This document shows positions 25,344 through 33,706 of a stretch of 52,820 nt of DNA, piece after piece (within the stretch, counting starts at the first letter, position 1; each line of letters begins with the position of its first letter). The translations under genes were made by a program, and so were the position numbers. The notes beneath the pieces were generated by a model. That model made no database searches. It saw only the letters and a list, made by a program, of their open reading frames with translations, and was not told the origin of the DNA. The stretch is from CAZHMN01 sp964533705 (lineage in GTDB: Bacteria; Electryoneota; B3-LCP), in assembly GCA_964533705.1 (NCBI GenBank), contig CAZHMN010000009.1:1-52820 (forward strand), in the 5' to 3' direction.

Positions 25344-25892
25344 ATGCTTTCCAGAGACGATGCCCTCAAGCTCGTAAAACAGCACGTATCGAACCGAAAT
25401 CTGATCAAGCACATGATCGCCGTCGAGGCGGTTATGCGCGTTTTAGCCCGGCACTTCAAACAGGATGAAGAGGTCTGGGGTCTGGCGGGTTTGCTTCACG
25501 ATCTGGATTATGCCGAAACGGTAGATGATTTTGAACGCCACGGATTTCGCACGGCTGAAATTTTATCCGAGGAAGACTTGCCGGAAGAAATCCTGAATGC
25601 CATTCGATCTCATCCAGGCCATCTGCCCAGAGAGACCTTGATCGAGAAGGCCCTCTACGCTGTGGATCCGCTGACCGGTTTGATCGTCGCCGCGGCACTG
25701 ATGCACCCTGAGAAAAAACTGGCGGCTCTGGACGTGGATTTTGTGCTGCGACGGTTCAAGGAAAAGCGTTTCGCCGCCGGCGCTGACCGGGATCAAATCC
25801 GTTCCAGCTCTGAATTTGGATTGGAGCTGGAAGAGTTTCTGGATCTGGGTCTCAAAGGTATGTGCCAGGTGGCGGACGAACTGGGGCTTTGA
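25344..25892 (+). CDS. HD-domain phosphohydrolase
   Basis: 182 residues; ATG 25344 chosen because the HD fold starts there and the frame upstream overlaps the previous gene. Metal ligands of an HD domain are visible: H23, the H52-D53 pair in GLLHDLDYAE, H90 in IRSHPG and D108. This small HDIG-type group acts on nucleotides or other phosphate esters; the substrate is unknown. It is 22 bases after the DUF5683-like gene and 13 bases before a small lipoprotein gene, so likely co-transcribed. Confidence 0.85.
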   Translation: MLSRDDALKLVKQHVSNRNLIKHMIAVEAVMRVLARHFKQDEEVWGLAGLLHDLDYAETVDDFERHGFRTAEILSEEDLPEEILNAIRSHPGHLPRETLIEKALYAVDPLTGLIVAAALMHPEKKLAALDVDFVLRRFKEKRFAAGADRDQIRSSSEFGLELEEFLDLGLKGMCQVADELGL

Positions 25893-25905
25893 AGCGGTTG
25901 GGTTT

Positions 25906-26343
25906 ATGAATAGACTTAAGGCGCTCTGCGGTTTAGCTCTCGCTCTGGCTTTGCTTTTTGGATGTAAGGCTTACAGCCAGAATGAATCATTTTTCAAGAT
26001 GGAGGGCAACCGCCTTATCCGATATGAATTGAGGCAAAATAGCCCGCATCTGATCGCATTTGGAAGCGCCTTCGGCAGTGCCAAAGACGGCTGGATCACA
26101 CCGGACAAATTTGAGCACTTGCTCGGTTCCGCCATGCTCAGCGGAAGCGGTTTTCTGGCTCTAAAGGTAACCCGCAACGATGAGCATCAATCTTTCGTAT
26201 TATCCGTAGGGTTGGTGACCTGCCTGGGGATTTTGAAGGAAGTTTACGATGCCGGCGATCCTAAGCAGCAGTCGAGCTGGAAGGATCTGGCGGCAGATCT
26301 TGTTGGTGCTGGATTAGGAGCCGTTATTGCTAGGTCGCTATAA
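25906..26343 (+). CDS. YfiM/DUF2279-like small lipoprotein
   Basis: 145 residues from ATG 25906. A signal sequence with a lipobox-like LLFGC precedes KAYSQNESF. The body has the YfiM/DUF2279 pattern: DKFEHLLGSAMLSGSG, LGILKEVYDAG and SWKDLAADLVGAGLG. Family function is not established; such proteins are predicted to be envelope-associated. Follows the HD-domain gene by 13 bases. Confidence 0.75.
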   Translation: MNRLKALCGLALALALLFGCKAYSQNESFFKMEGNRLIRYELRQNSPHLIAFGSAFGSAKDGWITPDKFEHLLGSAMLSGSGFLALKVTRNDEHQSFVLSVGLVTCLGILKEVYDAGDPKQQSSWKDLAADLVGAGLGAVIARSL

Positions 26344-26358
26344 CGATTCAGTGGCAGC

Positions 26359-27414
26359 ATGAAAAAGCTTTACGAGAAAGTCGGTGCCATTCACATACAC
26401 ACAACCTTTTCTGACGGTTCAGGCCGCTATCCGGATATTATCAAGGCTGCGTCAGAGGTTGGGCTGGAGTACTTACTCTTTTCGGATCATAACACCCTGG
26501 AACCGAAACGCCAGAACCTGGAAGGCTTTCACGATGGCGTTTTGGTGGGGATTGGGTACGAGATTAACGATGGGGACACACGCAATCATCTTCTGGCCTT
26601 CCAACTGGACAAAGAGGTTGATAATGGCAGGGGGCCGTTGGCGTACACTCGCAGCGTTGTCGAAGCCGGAGGGTGGGCGGTCATCGCTCATCCGGATGAG
26701 CGACGCAATCGCTTCCCGGAATTTCCAGCCTATCCCTGGACGGCATGGGAATCGCGGGATTTTCAAGCGATGGAGATCTGGAATCACCTTTCCGAATGGA
26801 TGGAAAGGCTGACGAGTAAAAACAAACTATGGCTCTACGTCAACCCCCGCCGTTCCGTAATCGCGCCGACAGCCTGGACCTTGCGAACCTGGGATAGACT
26901 CAATCTGGAACGAAGAGTCGTAGGCTTGGGTGGAGTTGATGCTCACGCGCACCATTATACCCTCTGGCGCAACGTCAACGTGGCGATATTCCCTTATAAA
27001 GTTGCCTTTCGTTCGATTCACGTTCACGTACTCCTGGAGGAACCGCCCGAAGTGAAACGCAGCGACGTTGCTCTGGAACAACTGTTTCGCGCCCTGCGCG
27101 CCGGTCGCGTTTTCATCTCCAACCGCTACGTGGGGGAGGCGCGCGGTTTCCGCTTCTGGGCTGAAGATGAAGATGGGGGGGTGACATACCAGATGGGCGA
27201 CCGCTTACCGAGCGATGTCAGCGTCCGGTTTCATGCTCTTTTGCCCGATGATGCAACTCATGCTTTGCTGATGAAAGACAGCCAACCGATCTGCAAGCTG
27301 CGCGGGTCGCAGGTTTCATGTTCGAGCAGCGGAGCGGGTGTTTACCGTTTGGAGGTGCGGCGGAGACGCCGGGCCTTCATCTATTCAAATCCCATTGTCA
27401 TAGAGCCGAAGTAG
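26359..27414 (+). CDS. PHP-domain metal-dependent phosphoesterase
   Basis: 351 residues, ATG 26359. PHP metal motifs are present: H12-I-H14-TTFSDG at the start, LLFSDHNT, GYEIND, VIAHPDERRN, and GVDAHAHH in the second half. The C-terminal 90 residues form an extra beta-rich domain (VGEARGFRFWAEDEDGGVTY). It is not the HisK or PolC type by context; a general phosphoesterase role is inferred. Probably the last gene of the run starting at folB, since a clear promoter follows. Confidence 0.85.
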   Translation: MKKLYEKVGAIHIHTTFSDGSGRYPDIIKAASEVGLEYLLFSDHNTLEPKRQNLEGFHDGVLVGIGYEINDGDTRNHLLAFQLDKEVDNGRGPLAYTRSVVEAGGWAVIAHPDERRNRFPEFPAYPWTAWESRDFQAMEIWNHLSEWMERLTSKNKLWLYVNPRRSVIAPTAWTLRTWDRLNLERRVVGLGGVDAHAHHYTLWRNVNVAIFPYKVAFRSIHVHVLLEEPPEVKRSDVALEQLFRALRAGRVFISNRYVGEARGFRFWAEDEDGGVTYQMGDRLPSDVSVRFHALLPDDATHALLMKDSQPICKLRGSQVSCSSSGAGVYRLEVRRRRRAFIYSNPIVIEPK

Positions 27415-27458
27415 GTTACAAGTCGAATATTCGATTAGTCAGTTTCCCTAAATTCCGC

Positions 27459-27487
27459 TTGTTTTTTTAGCTTTCTCACTATATAAT
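27459..27487 (+). promoter_or_regulatory. Promoter of purF
   Basis: TTGTTT (27459-27464), exactly 17 bases, then a perfect TATAAT (27482-27487). The start codon of purF is 49 bases beyond the -10 box. Confidence 0.75.
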
Positions 27488-27536
27488 ACTCTGAAGTCAT
27501 ACGCCCCGGACAGAGACCTGATGCCGGATTGAATTA

Positions 27537-28982
27537 ATGAGCCACTTCAGCGGGATCAAAGAATACTGCGGCGTTTTCGCTATTTATGGTCACCCTCGTG
27601 CAGCCGAACTGACCTATTTAGGGCTTTACGCCCTGCAACACAGGGGCCAGGAATCTGCTGGCATCGCCAGCTCGGACGGGTCAAATATTTACCGCCATGT
27701 CGGGATGGGATTGGTCGCCGATGTTTTTTCCGATCCTCGGAATCTGGACGGTTTGAAGGGTCATCTGGCCATCGGGCACAACCGCTATTCAACCACGGGT
27801 TCCACCACCCTGCCCAACGCGCAGCCGCTGGCCATCAATTACCACGGCGGTTCACTGGCCGTAGCCCATAACGGCAATCTGGTCAATTCGAGAACTCTGC
27901 GGACTCGTCTGGATAAGGAAGGCAGCATCTTCTCAACGTCATCCGACAGCGAAGTCATCCTGCACTTGGTGGCTCGATCGCGCAAGAAGGATCTGATCAG
28001 TCAGCTTCGCGAAGCGCTCCAGCAGATAGAAGGCGCCTTTTCGCTGGTCTGCCTATCGGAGGATCACATCGTCGCAGTGCGCGATCCACACGGCTTTCGT
28101 CCCCTATGTATGGGAACGAAAGAAGGCGCCGTGGTCTTCGCCAGTGAATCCTGTGCTTTCGATCTGATTGACGCCGAGTATGTCCGTGACGTAGAGCCCG
28201 GTGAAATTATCGTGGTGGATCAATCCGGTTCCCGGAGCTACTTTCTCCCCGCCGCTGACCAGGTGACACAGTGCATTTTCGAATTTATTTACTTCTCCCG
28301 TCCAGACAGCCGTATCTTCGGGGAATATGTGGATAAAACCCGGCGCAAACTGGGAAGGGTTCTGGCGGAAGAAAGCCCCACACCGGGTGCGGACGTCGTC
28401 ATCGCCGTACCTGATTCATCTAATACCGCGGCGTTGGGTTACGCACGACAGGCGGATCTACCGTATGAAATGGGATTGATCCGCAACCACTACATTGGCA
28501 GGACTTTCATCCACCCCTCCCAGGTCATGCGGGATTTTACCGTACGTATCAAGTTCAATACGGTCGGAGGGGTGCTGCGTGGGCGCAAGGTCGTCGTGGT
28601 TGACGATTCCATCGTGCGGGGAACCACGATACAGAAGCTGACGCGCCTCATCAGGAAGGCAGGTGCCTCTGAGGTTCATCTGCGTATTAGCTCGCCGCCT
28701 ATACGCTATCCCTGTTTCTTCGGGATGGACTTTCCCACCCGCAAGGAGCTGATTGCCGCTTTTCACAGTGTTGAGGAGATCAAGGAATACCTGGATGTGG
28801 ATTCGCTGGCCTACCTCAGCGTGGATGGACTGCTGAGGGCGGTACCCGTGGGACGCTGCGGTTATTGCACCTGTTGTTTTACGGGTGATTTCCCGGTTGA
28901 AATCGAGGAAGCTTACGACAAACATCTGCACGAGCATTCCTCGAGAATTCTGGAACTCAATTTCCATGATAGTTACAAGTAA
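27537..28982 (+). CDS. purF: Amidophosphoribosyltransferase, iron-sulfur type
   Basis: First step of purine synthesis: PRPP plus glutamine gives phosphoribosylamine. 481 residues from ATG 27537. The nucleophile Cys11 follows a 10-residue propeptide (MSHFSGIKEY), and ALQHRGQESAG and the PRPP site VVVVDDSIVRGTT are intact. Cys residues in VTQCIFEF, RYPCFFG and GRCGYCTCCF match the four [4Fe-4S] ligands of the Bacillus-type enzyme, which is processed at the propeptide and inactivated by oxygen. No Shine-Dalgarno is seen before the ATG. Confidence 0.95.
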   Translation: MSHFSGIKEYCGVFAIYGHPRAAELTYLGLYALQHRGQESAGIASSDGSNIYRHVGMGLVADVFSDPRNLDGLKGHLAIGHNRYSTTGSTTLPNAQPLAINYHGGSLAVAHNGNLVNSRTLRTRLDKEGSIFSTSSDSEVILHLVARSRKKDLISQLREALQQIEGAFSLVCLSEDHIVAVRDPHGFRPLCMGTKEGAVVFASESCAFDLIDAEYVRDVEPGEIIVVDQSGSRSYFLPAADQVTQCIFEFIYFSRPDSRIFGEYVDKTRRKLGRVLAEESPTPGADVVIAVPDSSNTAALGYARQADLPYEMGLIRNHYIGRTFIHPSQVMRDFTVRIKFNTVGGVLRGRKVVVVDDSIVRGTTIQKLTRLIRKAGASEVHLRISSPPIRYPCFFGMDFPTRKELIAAFHSVEEIKEYLDVDSLAYLSVDGLLRAVPVGRCGYCTCCFTGDFPVEIEEAYDKHLHEHSSRILELNFHDSYK

Positions 28983-29011
28983 TTGATATTTTGTAACCTT
29001 AAAGCTATTTG
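28983..29011 (+). promoter_or_regulatory. Candidate promoter of the prenyl-lipid gene unit
   Basis: TTGATA (28983-28988), 17 bases, TATTTG (29006-29011), directly behind the purF stop. The next start codon is at 29063. Confidence 0.45.
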
Positions 29012-29062
29012 GGATTCGGAGCTGGATTTGAAGGATCAACCTGCTGCAGGTCAGAAAAGGCC

Positions 29063-30046
29063 ATGGTAAAATCCGCTCGTGAGAGCTTTGCGGCCTGGTT
29101 TGACGCTTTTTTCATTTTACGCCCCACGCTGTTTTTCCCTTCGTGGACCTTCTTTCTGGCGGGATATAGCAGGGGAAGAGGATCCGGTATCGTGCTGCTT
29201 CTGGTCTGGCTGGCGGCCGCGTTGGGTGCAGCTTTTCTCCTGAATCAACTGGCCGACCGGCGGGAAGATCGCTTCAATGAGAAGCTCTGGCCCCTATGGG
29301 GGGATCGTATTTCAAACCGCATGATTCACCTCGAATTGGGGGTGTTGATCTTCATGGTTATTGCGGGTGGAATCTGGGCCGGACTCGAGCTATCAGGTCT
29401 GCTGGCTCTGTTTTTTTTGATCGCCGGAATTTTCTACAATTTCCCGCCTTTCAGATTAAAAAGTCGGCCGATATTGGGCATTGTGGCCTGCGCTGTGGGA
29501 GTATGGATCGGGTATTTGATCGGGGCTCGCGCGGCCGACGTTTCATACGGTTCCGCGATTCTCTGGGGATTGCCGTACGCGCTGGCTGGAGCTGCGGTTA
29601 CCCTTTTGACCCACGTGCCCGACCTGGACGGTGACCGTCGGGGGGGAGCGCGCACCTTTCCAGCCGTGTACGGACTGACCTTGACGGGAGCCTGGGCGGC
29701 GGTGCTTGTTATCGCCTGCGCCCTTCTCGCCCTGCTTTTTTCTGATTACATCCTTCTCGCCGCCGCCGGTGTTGCGCTGCCGTTTTTCATTCGTTTCTTG
29801 TTGCTGCAAAACCTGGAAGCGGCTGAAACTGCGGTGAAGGCGTCCGTTTTGAGCCTGGCGATCGCCGTGGGATTGACCTGGGCGCCGTTTCTGCTAATGA
29901 TTGCCGCCTACTACTTTTTCGCACGATGGTACCACCATCGGCGGTTGGGACTGGATTATCCCAGTTTTCGTTCACGTAAGAGGGTGGAAAGGGACGTTTA
30001 TCATCGTAGAACTGGCCTTGAGAAGGTAGAGGCGAGCCAACTGTAA
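29063..30046 (+). CDS. UbiA-family prenyltransferase
   Basis: Integral membrane prenyltransferase, 327 residues. ATG 29063 (MVKSARESFAAWFDAFFILR) is chosen; the frame from 29009 adds a poor extension. The two prenyl-diphosphate/Mg sites are present: N61-x3-D65-x3-D69 in NQLADRRED and D187-x3-D191 in PDLDGDRRGG, with YNFPPFRLKSRPILG between them and about eight hydrophobic helices. The acceptor is not known: geranylgeranylglyceryl phosphate (archaeal-lipid type), a quinone ring or another. The following ferredoxin and geranylgeranyl reductase genes make a geranylgeranyl donor likely. A copy of the 20-base repeat lies within codons 5-11. Confidence 0.85.
   Translation: MVKSARESFAAWFDAFFILRPTLFFPSWTFFLAGYSRGRGSGIVLLLVWLAAALGAAFLLNQLADRREDRFNEKLWPLWGDRISNRMIHLELGVLIFMVIAGGIWAGLELSGLLALFFLIAGIFYNFPPFRLKSRPILGIVACAVGVWIGYLIGARAADVSYGSAILWGLPYALAGAAVTLLTHVPDLDGDRRGGARTFPAVYGLTLTGAWAAVLVIACALLALLFSDYILLAAAGVALPFFIRFLLLQNLEAAETAVKASVLSLAIAVGLTWAPFLLMIAAYYFFARWYHHRRLGLDYPSFRSRKRVERDVYHRRTGLEKVEASQL
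29076..29095 (+). repeat. Dispersed 20-base repeat copy inside the prenyltransferase 5' end
   Basis: CTCGTGAGAGCTTTGCGGCC, two bases from the family consensus, 13 bases after the start codon. This is the only copy far from the surface-protein block. Confidence 0.6.
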
Positions 30047-30054
30047 GATGTAAT

Positions 30055-30270
30055 ATGAACGATAAAAATTCAGCGACAAGGCACAAAATCAAGAGCCTTC
30101 GCTTAATACCCGAACTCTGCGACTTTTGTGGTTGTTGTGTGGCGGTTTGTCCTGTTGATTGCATCGAACTGGAGGAAGTCAATCTTCGGGTTGACATGGA
30201 AGCTTGTACGCTCTGCGGAAATTGTCCGTACGCCTGTCCCGTAGGAGCCCTGGTGGGAGAGGCGGCATGA
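30055..30270 (+). CDS. Two-cluster [4Fe-4S] ferredoxin
   Basis: 71 residues with two complete cluster motifs, CDFCGCCVAVCP and CTLCGNCPYACP, so a low-potential electron carrier. It begins 8 bases after the prenyltransferase stop, and its stop overlaps the reductase start (ATGA). This tight placement suggests it donates electrons to the geranylgeranyl reductase, as reported for methanogen reductases that use ferredoxin. Confidence 0.93.
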   Translation: MNDKNSATRHKIKSLRLIPELCDFCGCCVAVCPVDCIELEEVNLRVDMEACTLCGNCPYACPVGALVGEAA

Positions 30271-31439
30271 TCGGAAATGCGTATGACGTGATTGTAGTAG
30301 GCGGCGGGCCAGCCGGCACAATGGCGGCTCGCTACGCGGCCGAGGGTGGCGCATCGGTTTTGCTGTTAGAAAAAGACCGCGAATTGGGAATCCCGGTGCG
30401 CTGCGCGGAAGCTTGCGGGCGGAAGTCCCTGGAACGCTATGTGGATCCCGATCCGCGCTGGATCGCACATCAACTGGATGGTGTTGAATTCGTTGCCCCG
30501 GATGAGACTTTTGTGAAGGTCCAAACGGACCAAGTCGGTTATATCCTCAATCGCCGTATCTTCGATCAGGAGCTGGGGAGACGGGCGGCTCTGGCAGGCG
30601 CTCAAATCACAACCCGAGCCTACGCTTATGGCTTGAAGCTCCGATCCGGGGTGGTAAAGGGTGTAAAAGTTAAGTTTCCCGACGCAGAGAGAGAGATCGA
30701 AGCGAAGATTGTCATCGGCGCGGACGGTGTGGAATCCCGGGTGGGACGCTGGGCGGGGATGCGCACCCATTTTGCCCTGAAGGATTTTGAAAGTTGCTAC
30801 CAGATGACGTTAGGGGGAGTCAGTGTTGATCCCAACTTCGTGAGCTGTTATTTAGGCGGGGAAGTCGCCCCTGGAGGTTACGCCTGGGTTTTTCCCAAGG
30901 GGAGCGACGTGGCCAACGTTGGATTGGGCGTTGCCGGAAGTAAATCCAATGGTATCAACGCAAAAACCTGGCTGGAGCGTTTCGTGGATCGTTATTTCCC
31001 GAATGCCTCTGTGCTGGCCCACGTGGCGGGAGGCGTTCCGGCTGCCAAACCGTTCAAGAAAATCCATGGAGCGGGGGTCCTTTTGGCCGGGGATGCGGCC
31101 GCACATCCCAATCCATTGACCGGAGGCGGCATTATCAGCGCCATTGCAGCCGGGAAACTGGCCGGAGAGACGGCTGCTCGAGCCGTCAAAAAGGGGAAAT
31201 GGTCTGAAGATGACCTGGCTGAATACACGAGACGGTGGGAGGAACTCTGGGGCGAGGAGCAGAGACGTTATTACCGTATCAAAGAAGTCGTTCATAAACT
31301 TAAGGATGAAACGCTCAATACGGCGGCTCATATTTTAGCCAGTTTGCCACCTGAAAAGCGAACCCTGCAGCAGGTATTTCGCACGACCTTGGCGCATCAT
31401 CCGAAGATCTTGTTGGACATCGCACGCTGCTTTATCTGA
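30267..31439 (+). CDS. Geranylgeranyl reductase family flavoprotein (archaeal-type)
   Basis: FAD enzyme that hydrogenates double bonds of geranylgeranyl chains, 390 residues. ATG 30267 overlaps the ferredoxin stop. The FAD site is G12-GGPAG17 with VLLLEKD; G41-IPVRCAEACG matches the PVRCAEG segment, with its conserved Cys, of archaeal geranylgeranyl reductases; the second FAD motif is VLLAGDAAAHPNPLTGGGI. In archaea this enzyme saturates ether-lipid chains; in some bacteria relatives act on menaquinone or chlorophyll tails. The setting between a ferredoxin and a phospholipid synthase favours lipids, by inference. Confidence 0.88.
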   Translation: MIGNAYDVIVVGGGPAGTMAARYAAEGGASVLLLEKDRELGIPVRCAEACGRKSLERYVDPDPRWIAHQLDGVEFVAPDETFVKVQTDQVGYILNRRIFDQELGRRAALAGAQITTRAYAYGLKLRSGVVKGVKVKFPDAEREIEAKIVIGADGVESRVGRWAGMRTHFALKDFESCYQMTLGGVSVDPNFVSCYLGGEVAPGGYAWVFPKGSDVANVGLGVAGSKSNGINAKTWLERFVDRYFPNASVLAHVAGGVPAAKPFKKIHGAGVLLAGDAAAHPNPLTGGGIISAIAAGKLAGETAARAVKKGKWSEDDLAEYTRRWEELWGEEQRRYYRIKEVVHKLKDETLNTAAHILASLPPEKRTLQQVFRTTLAHHPKILLDIARCFI

Positions 31440-31456
31440 AGTCTGGAGGATTGATC

Positions 31457-32098
31457 ATGCTGAATGCAAAGACCTGGACTGCATCCAACATGCTGAGCCT
31501 CTTTCGGGTATTTCTCCTTCTTCCAATCTACCAGGGGCTCAGCCAGAATACCCCCGCGGGAAACGCCTGGGCGCTCTTTTTCATGCTGCTGGCGATCATT
31601 TCTGATTTTCTGGACGGTTATCTCGCCAGGCGCCTGGGTCAAACAAGCGATCTTGGAAAGGTATTGGATCCACTGGCCGACAAGATCTGTATTGCCGGTG
31701 TGTGTTTGATTTTGGTTTCGCCCGTGCGTGAAAATCCCTTGCCGCTCTGGTTTCTGATCTTGCTCTTGGCACGTGATATCGGGGTGGTTGCGGGCGGTTT
31801 CCTGCTCTACAAACTCAAGAACATTGTGGTCGGCTCGAATATATGGGGGAAGAGCACCTCCACCGTTCTGGCTTTGATGTTTTTAAGTTATCTATTGGGG
31901 GTGAAACCGAACACGATCTGGCTTTCCTGGATACATTATCAATTTTTGCTCTATCTTTCCCTATCTTTTATGCTCGTGTCAACCGTGTCTTATGCCTGGC
32001 GGTTTTATTGCCTGCTGATGGAGCGAAAGAAGGTCGTGAGGTCCAGCTACTTAAGGACCGATGGCTCCAGTGGAAGCGGAGATGGGAGTGAGAGCTAA
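31457..32098 (+). CDS. CDP-alcohol phosphatidyltransferase
   Basis: Membrane enzyme that swaps CMP of a CDP-lipid for an alcohol head group, 213 residues. ATG 31457 has GGAGGA (31445-31450) 6 bases upstream. The family signature is perfect: D50-x2-D53-G-x2-A57-R58-x8-G67-x3-D71-x3-D75. It most resembles phosphatidylglycerophosphate synthase, but head group and lipid backbone are not fixed by sequence. It lies 17 bases after the geranylgeranyl reductase, so it could use an isoprenoid CDP-lipid. Confidence 0.9.
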   Translation: MLNAKTWTASNMLSLFRVFLLLPIYQGLSQNTPAGNAWALFFMLLAIISDFLDGYLARRLGQTSDLGKVLDPLADKICIAGVCLILVSPVRENPLPLWFLILLLARDIGVVAGGFLLYKLKNIVVGSNIWGKSTSTVLALMFLSYLLGVKPNTIWLSWIHYQFLLYLSLSFMLVSTVSYAWRFYCLLMERKKVVRSSYLRTDGSSGSGDGSES

Positions 32099-32103
32099 CT
32101 TTG

Positions 32104-32134
32104 TTGACTTGTAAGGATCAGCACGCATTATAAA
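32104..32134 (+). promoter_or_regulatory. Candidate promoter of cysS
   Basis: TTGACT (32104-32109) and TATAAA (32129-32134) with a long 19-base spacer. A transcript from here would start near 32141, which fits the cysS start at 32212 better than the upstream ATG at 32143. Confidence 0.45.
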
Positions 32135-32211
32135 CTTATTTCATGCCGCCAACGCGCTCCGCGATCGAGTGGGGCGTTTTGAACCTCGTAACCTGTAGTT
32201 CTGCACCGACG

Positions 32212-33651
32212 ATGGATGCTTTACGGTTTTACAATACACTGACCCGCCGCAAAGAGGAATTTCGGCCGATTGAACCCGGGCATGTGCGCATGTACACGTG
32301 CGGTCCCACGATCCACGACTACGCACATCTGGGTAATTATCGCGCTTACATCTTCGAGGATCTCCTGCGGCGCACGCTGAAATTCTTCGGTTACAAGGTT
32401 ACGCAGGTCATGAACGTGACCGACGTGGACGATAAAACCATCCGCAAAAGCCGGGAACAGGGTCTCACGTTAGAAGAATACACCCGCAAATTCAAGGAAG
32501 CTTTTTTCGAGGATTTGGATGCTCTGGGCATCGAGCGGGCGGAACATTATCCCGCCGCCACCGAACACATCCCCGAAATGGTTGACCTGGTGCAGAAGCT
32601 GATTGAAAAAGGGCATACCTACGAATCCGAAGGTTCGATTTACTTCCGCATCAGCAGCTTTCCACAGTACGGGCGACTGGCGAACGTTCGGGCGGATGGG
32701 TTGCGGGCATGTCTGCGCGTCGACGCTGATGAGTACGAGAAAGAGGACGTGCGAGATTTCGCACTGTGGAAGGCGTGGACGCCGGATGACGGCGACGTTT
32801 ACTGGGATACGCCTCTGGGGAGAGGGCGCCCGGGCTGGCATATTGAATGCTCGGCGATGTCAACCAAATACCTGGGAACGCATTTCGACATCCATACCGG
32901 GGGTGTGGACAATATGTTTCCCCATCACGAAAATGAAATCGCCCAGTCGGTTTGCGGGTACGGTGATAAGTTCGTCAACGTCTGGATGCACAACGCCCAC
33001 CTGGTCATCAACGGCGAGAAGATGTCTAAATCGCTGGGAAATTTTTTTACTTTACGAGACGTTACTTCGGCTGGAATTTCGACTCGCATCGTTCGCTACT
33101 TTTTGCTCTCAGCCCATTACCGCCAGCCGCTGAATCTTATCTATGATCCCAAAACCGGCAACACCGAGAGTTTTAACGCCGTCAAAGGCGCTCTGGAGCG
33201 GATTGATGAGTTTCGCACCCGGCTGAGTGAGCTTCGATTACACAGCGCCGCCGGCGACATTGTCAGCGCGGAGGTGGATCGCATTTTAGCGGATGCGAGA
33301 ACCTCGTTTCGGTCTTCCCTCGCCAACGATCTGGACATTTCCGGAGCGCTGGGCGCGCTGTTCAGCCTGATTAAGGAAGGAAATCGCCTCCTTGCCGGAG
33401 GACAGATGACTTCAGCCGATGCAGAGGCGATCGAATTTCTGCTGAAAAGTTGGGATAAAGTTCTGGGGGTGCTGGAACCCGAAACAAAATCCGAAATTAA
33501 CGCCGCCCGTATCGAGGCGCTGATTGCTGAACGCAACGAAGCGCGCCGCGCCCGGAACTTCGCCCGCTCAGACGAAATTAGAGATCAACTGGCGGCTGAG
33601 GGTATCATCATTCAGGATACACCCGATGGCACCCGGTGGCGGAGGAAGTAA
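32212..33651 (+). CDS. cysS: Cysteinyl-tRNA synthetase
   Basis: Class I synthetase charging tRNA-Cys, 479 residues, normal length. ATG 32212 gives the usual start (MDALRFYNTLTRRKEEF); the 23-residue extension from 32143 is unlike the family. Zinc and active-site residues are seen: Cys30 in YTCGPTIHDYAHLGN (the HIGH motif is H39LGN), GWHIECSAMS, HHENEIAQS, and the KMSKS loop GEKMSKSLGN near residue 270. Confidence 0.96.
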   Translation: MDALRFYNTLTRRKEEFRPIEPGHVRMYTCGPTIHDYAHLGNYRAYIFEDLLRRTLKFFGYKVTQVMNVTDVDDKTIRKSREQGLTLEEYTRKFKEAFFEDLDALGIERAEHYPAATEHIPEMVDLVQKLIEKGHTYESEGSIYFRISSFPQYGRLANVRADGLRACLRVDADEYEKEDVRDFALWKAWTPDDGDVYWDTPLGRGRPGWHIECSAMSTKYLGTHFDIHTGGVDNMFPHHENEIAQSVCGYGDKFVNVWMHNAHLVINGEKMSKSLGNFFTLRDVTSAGISTRIVRYFLLSAHYRQPLNLIYDPKTGNTESFNAVKGALERIDEFRTRLSELRLHSAAGDIVSAEVDRILADARTSFRSSLANDLDISGALGALFSLIKEGNRLLAGGQMTSADAEAIEFLLKSWDKVLGVLEPETKSEINAARIEALIAERNEARRARNFARSDEIRDQLAAEGIIIQDTPDGTRWRRK

Positions 33652-33706
33652 GGGGGAGTGTAATCCATTATTTTAACAGCGAGCATATTTCGCACAGTAT
33701 CTATTT

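Noticed and set aside
4827..31459. Shared pattern of ribosome site followed by TTGATC and the start codon at 4843, 14916 and 31457
   Set aside because: Three similar leaders could be a preferred translation-start context, but the number is too small to call an element.
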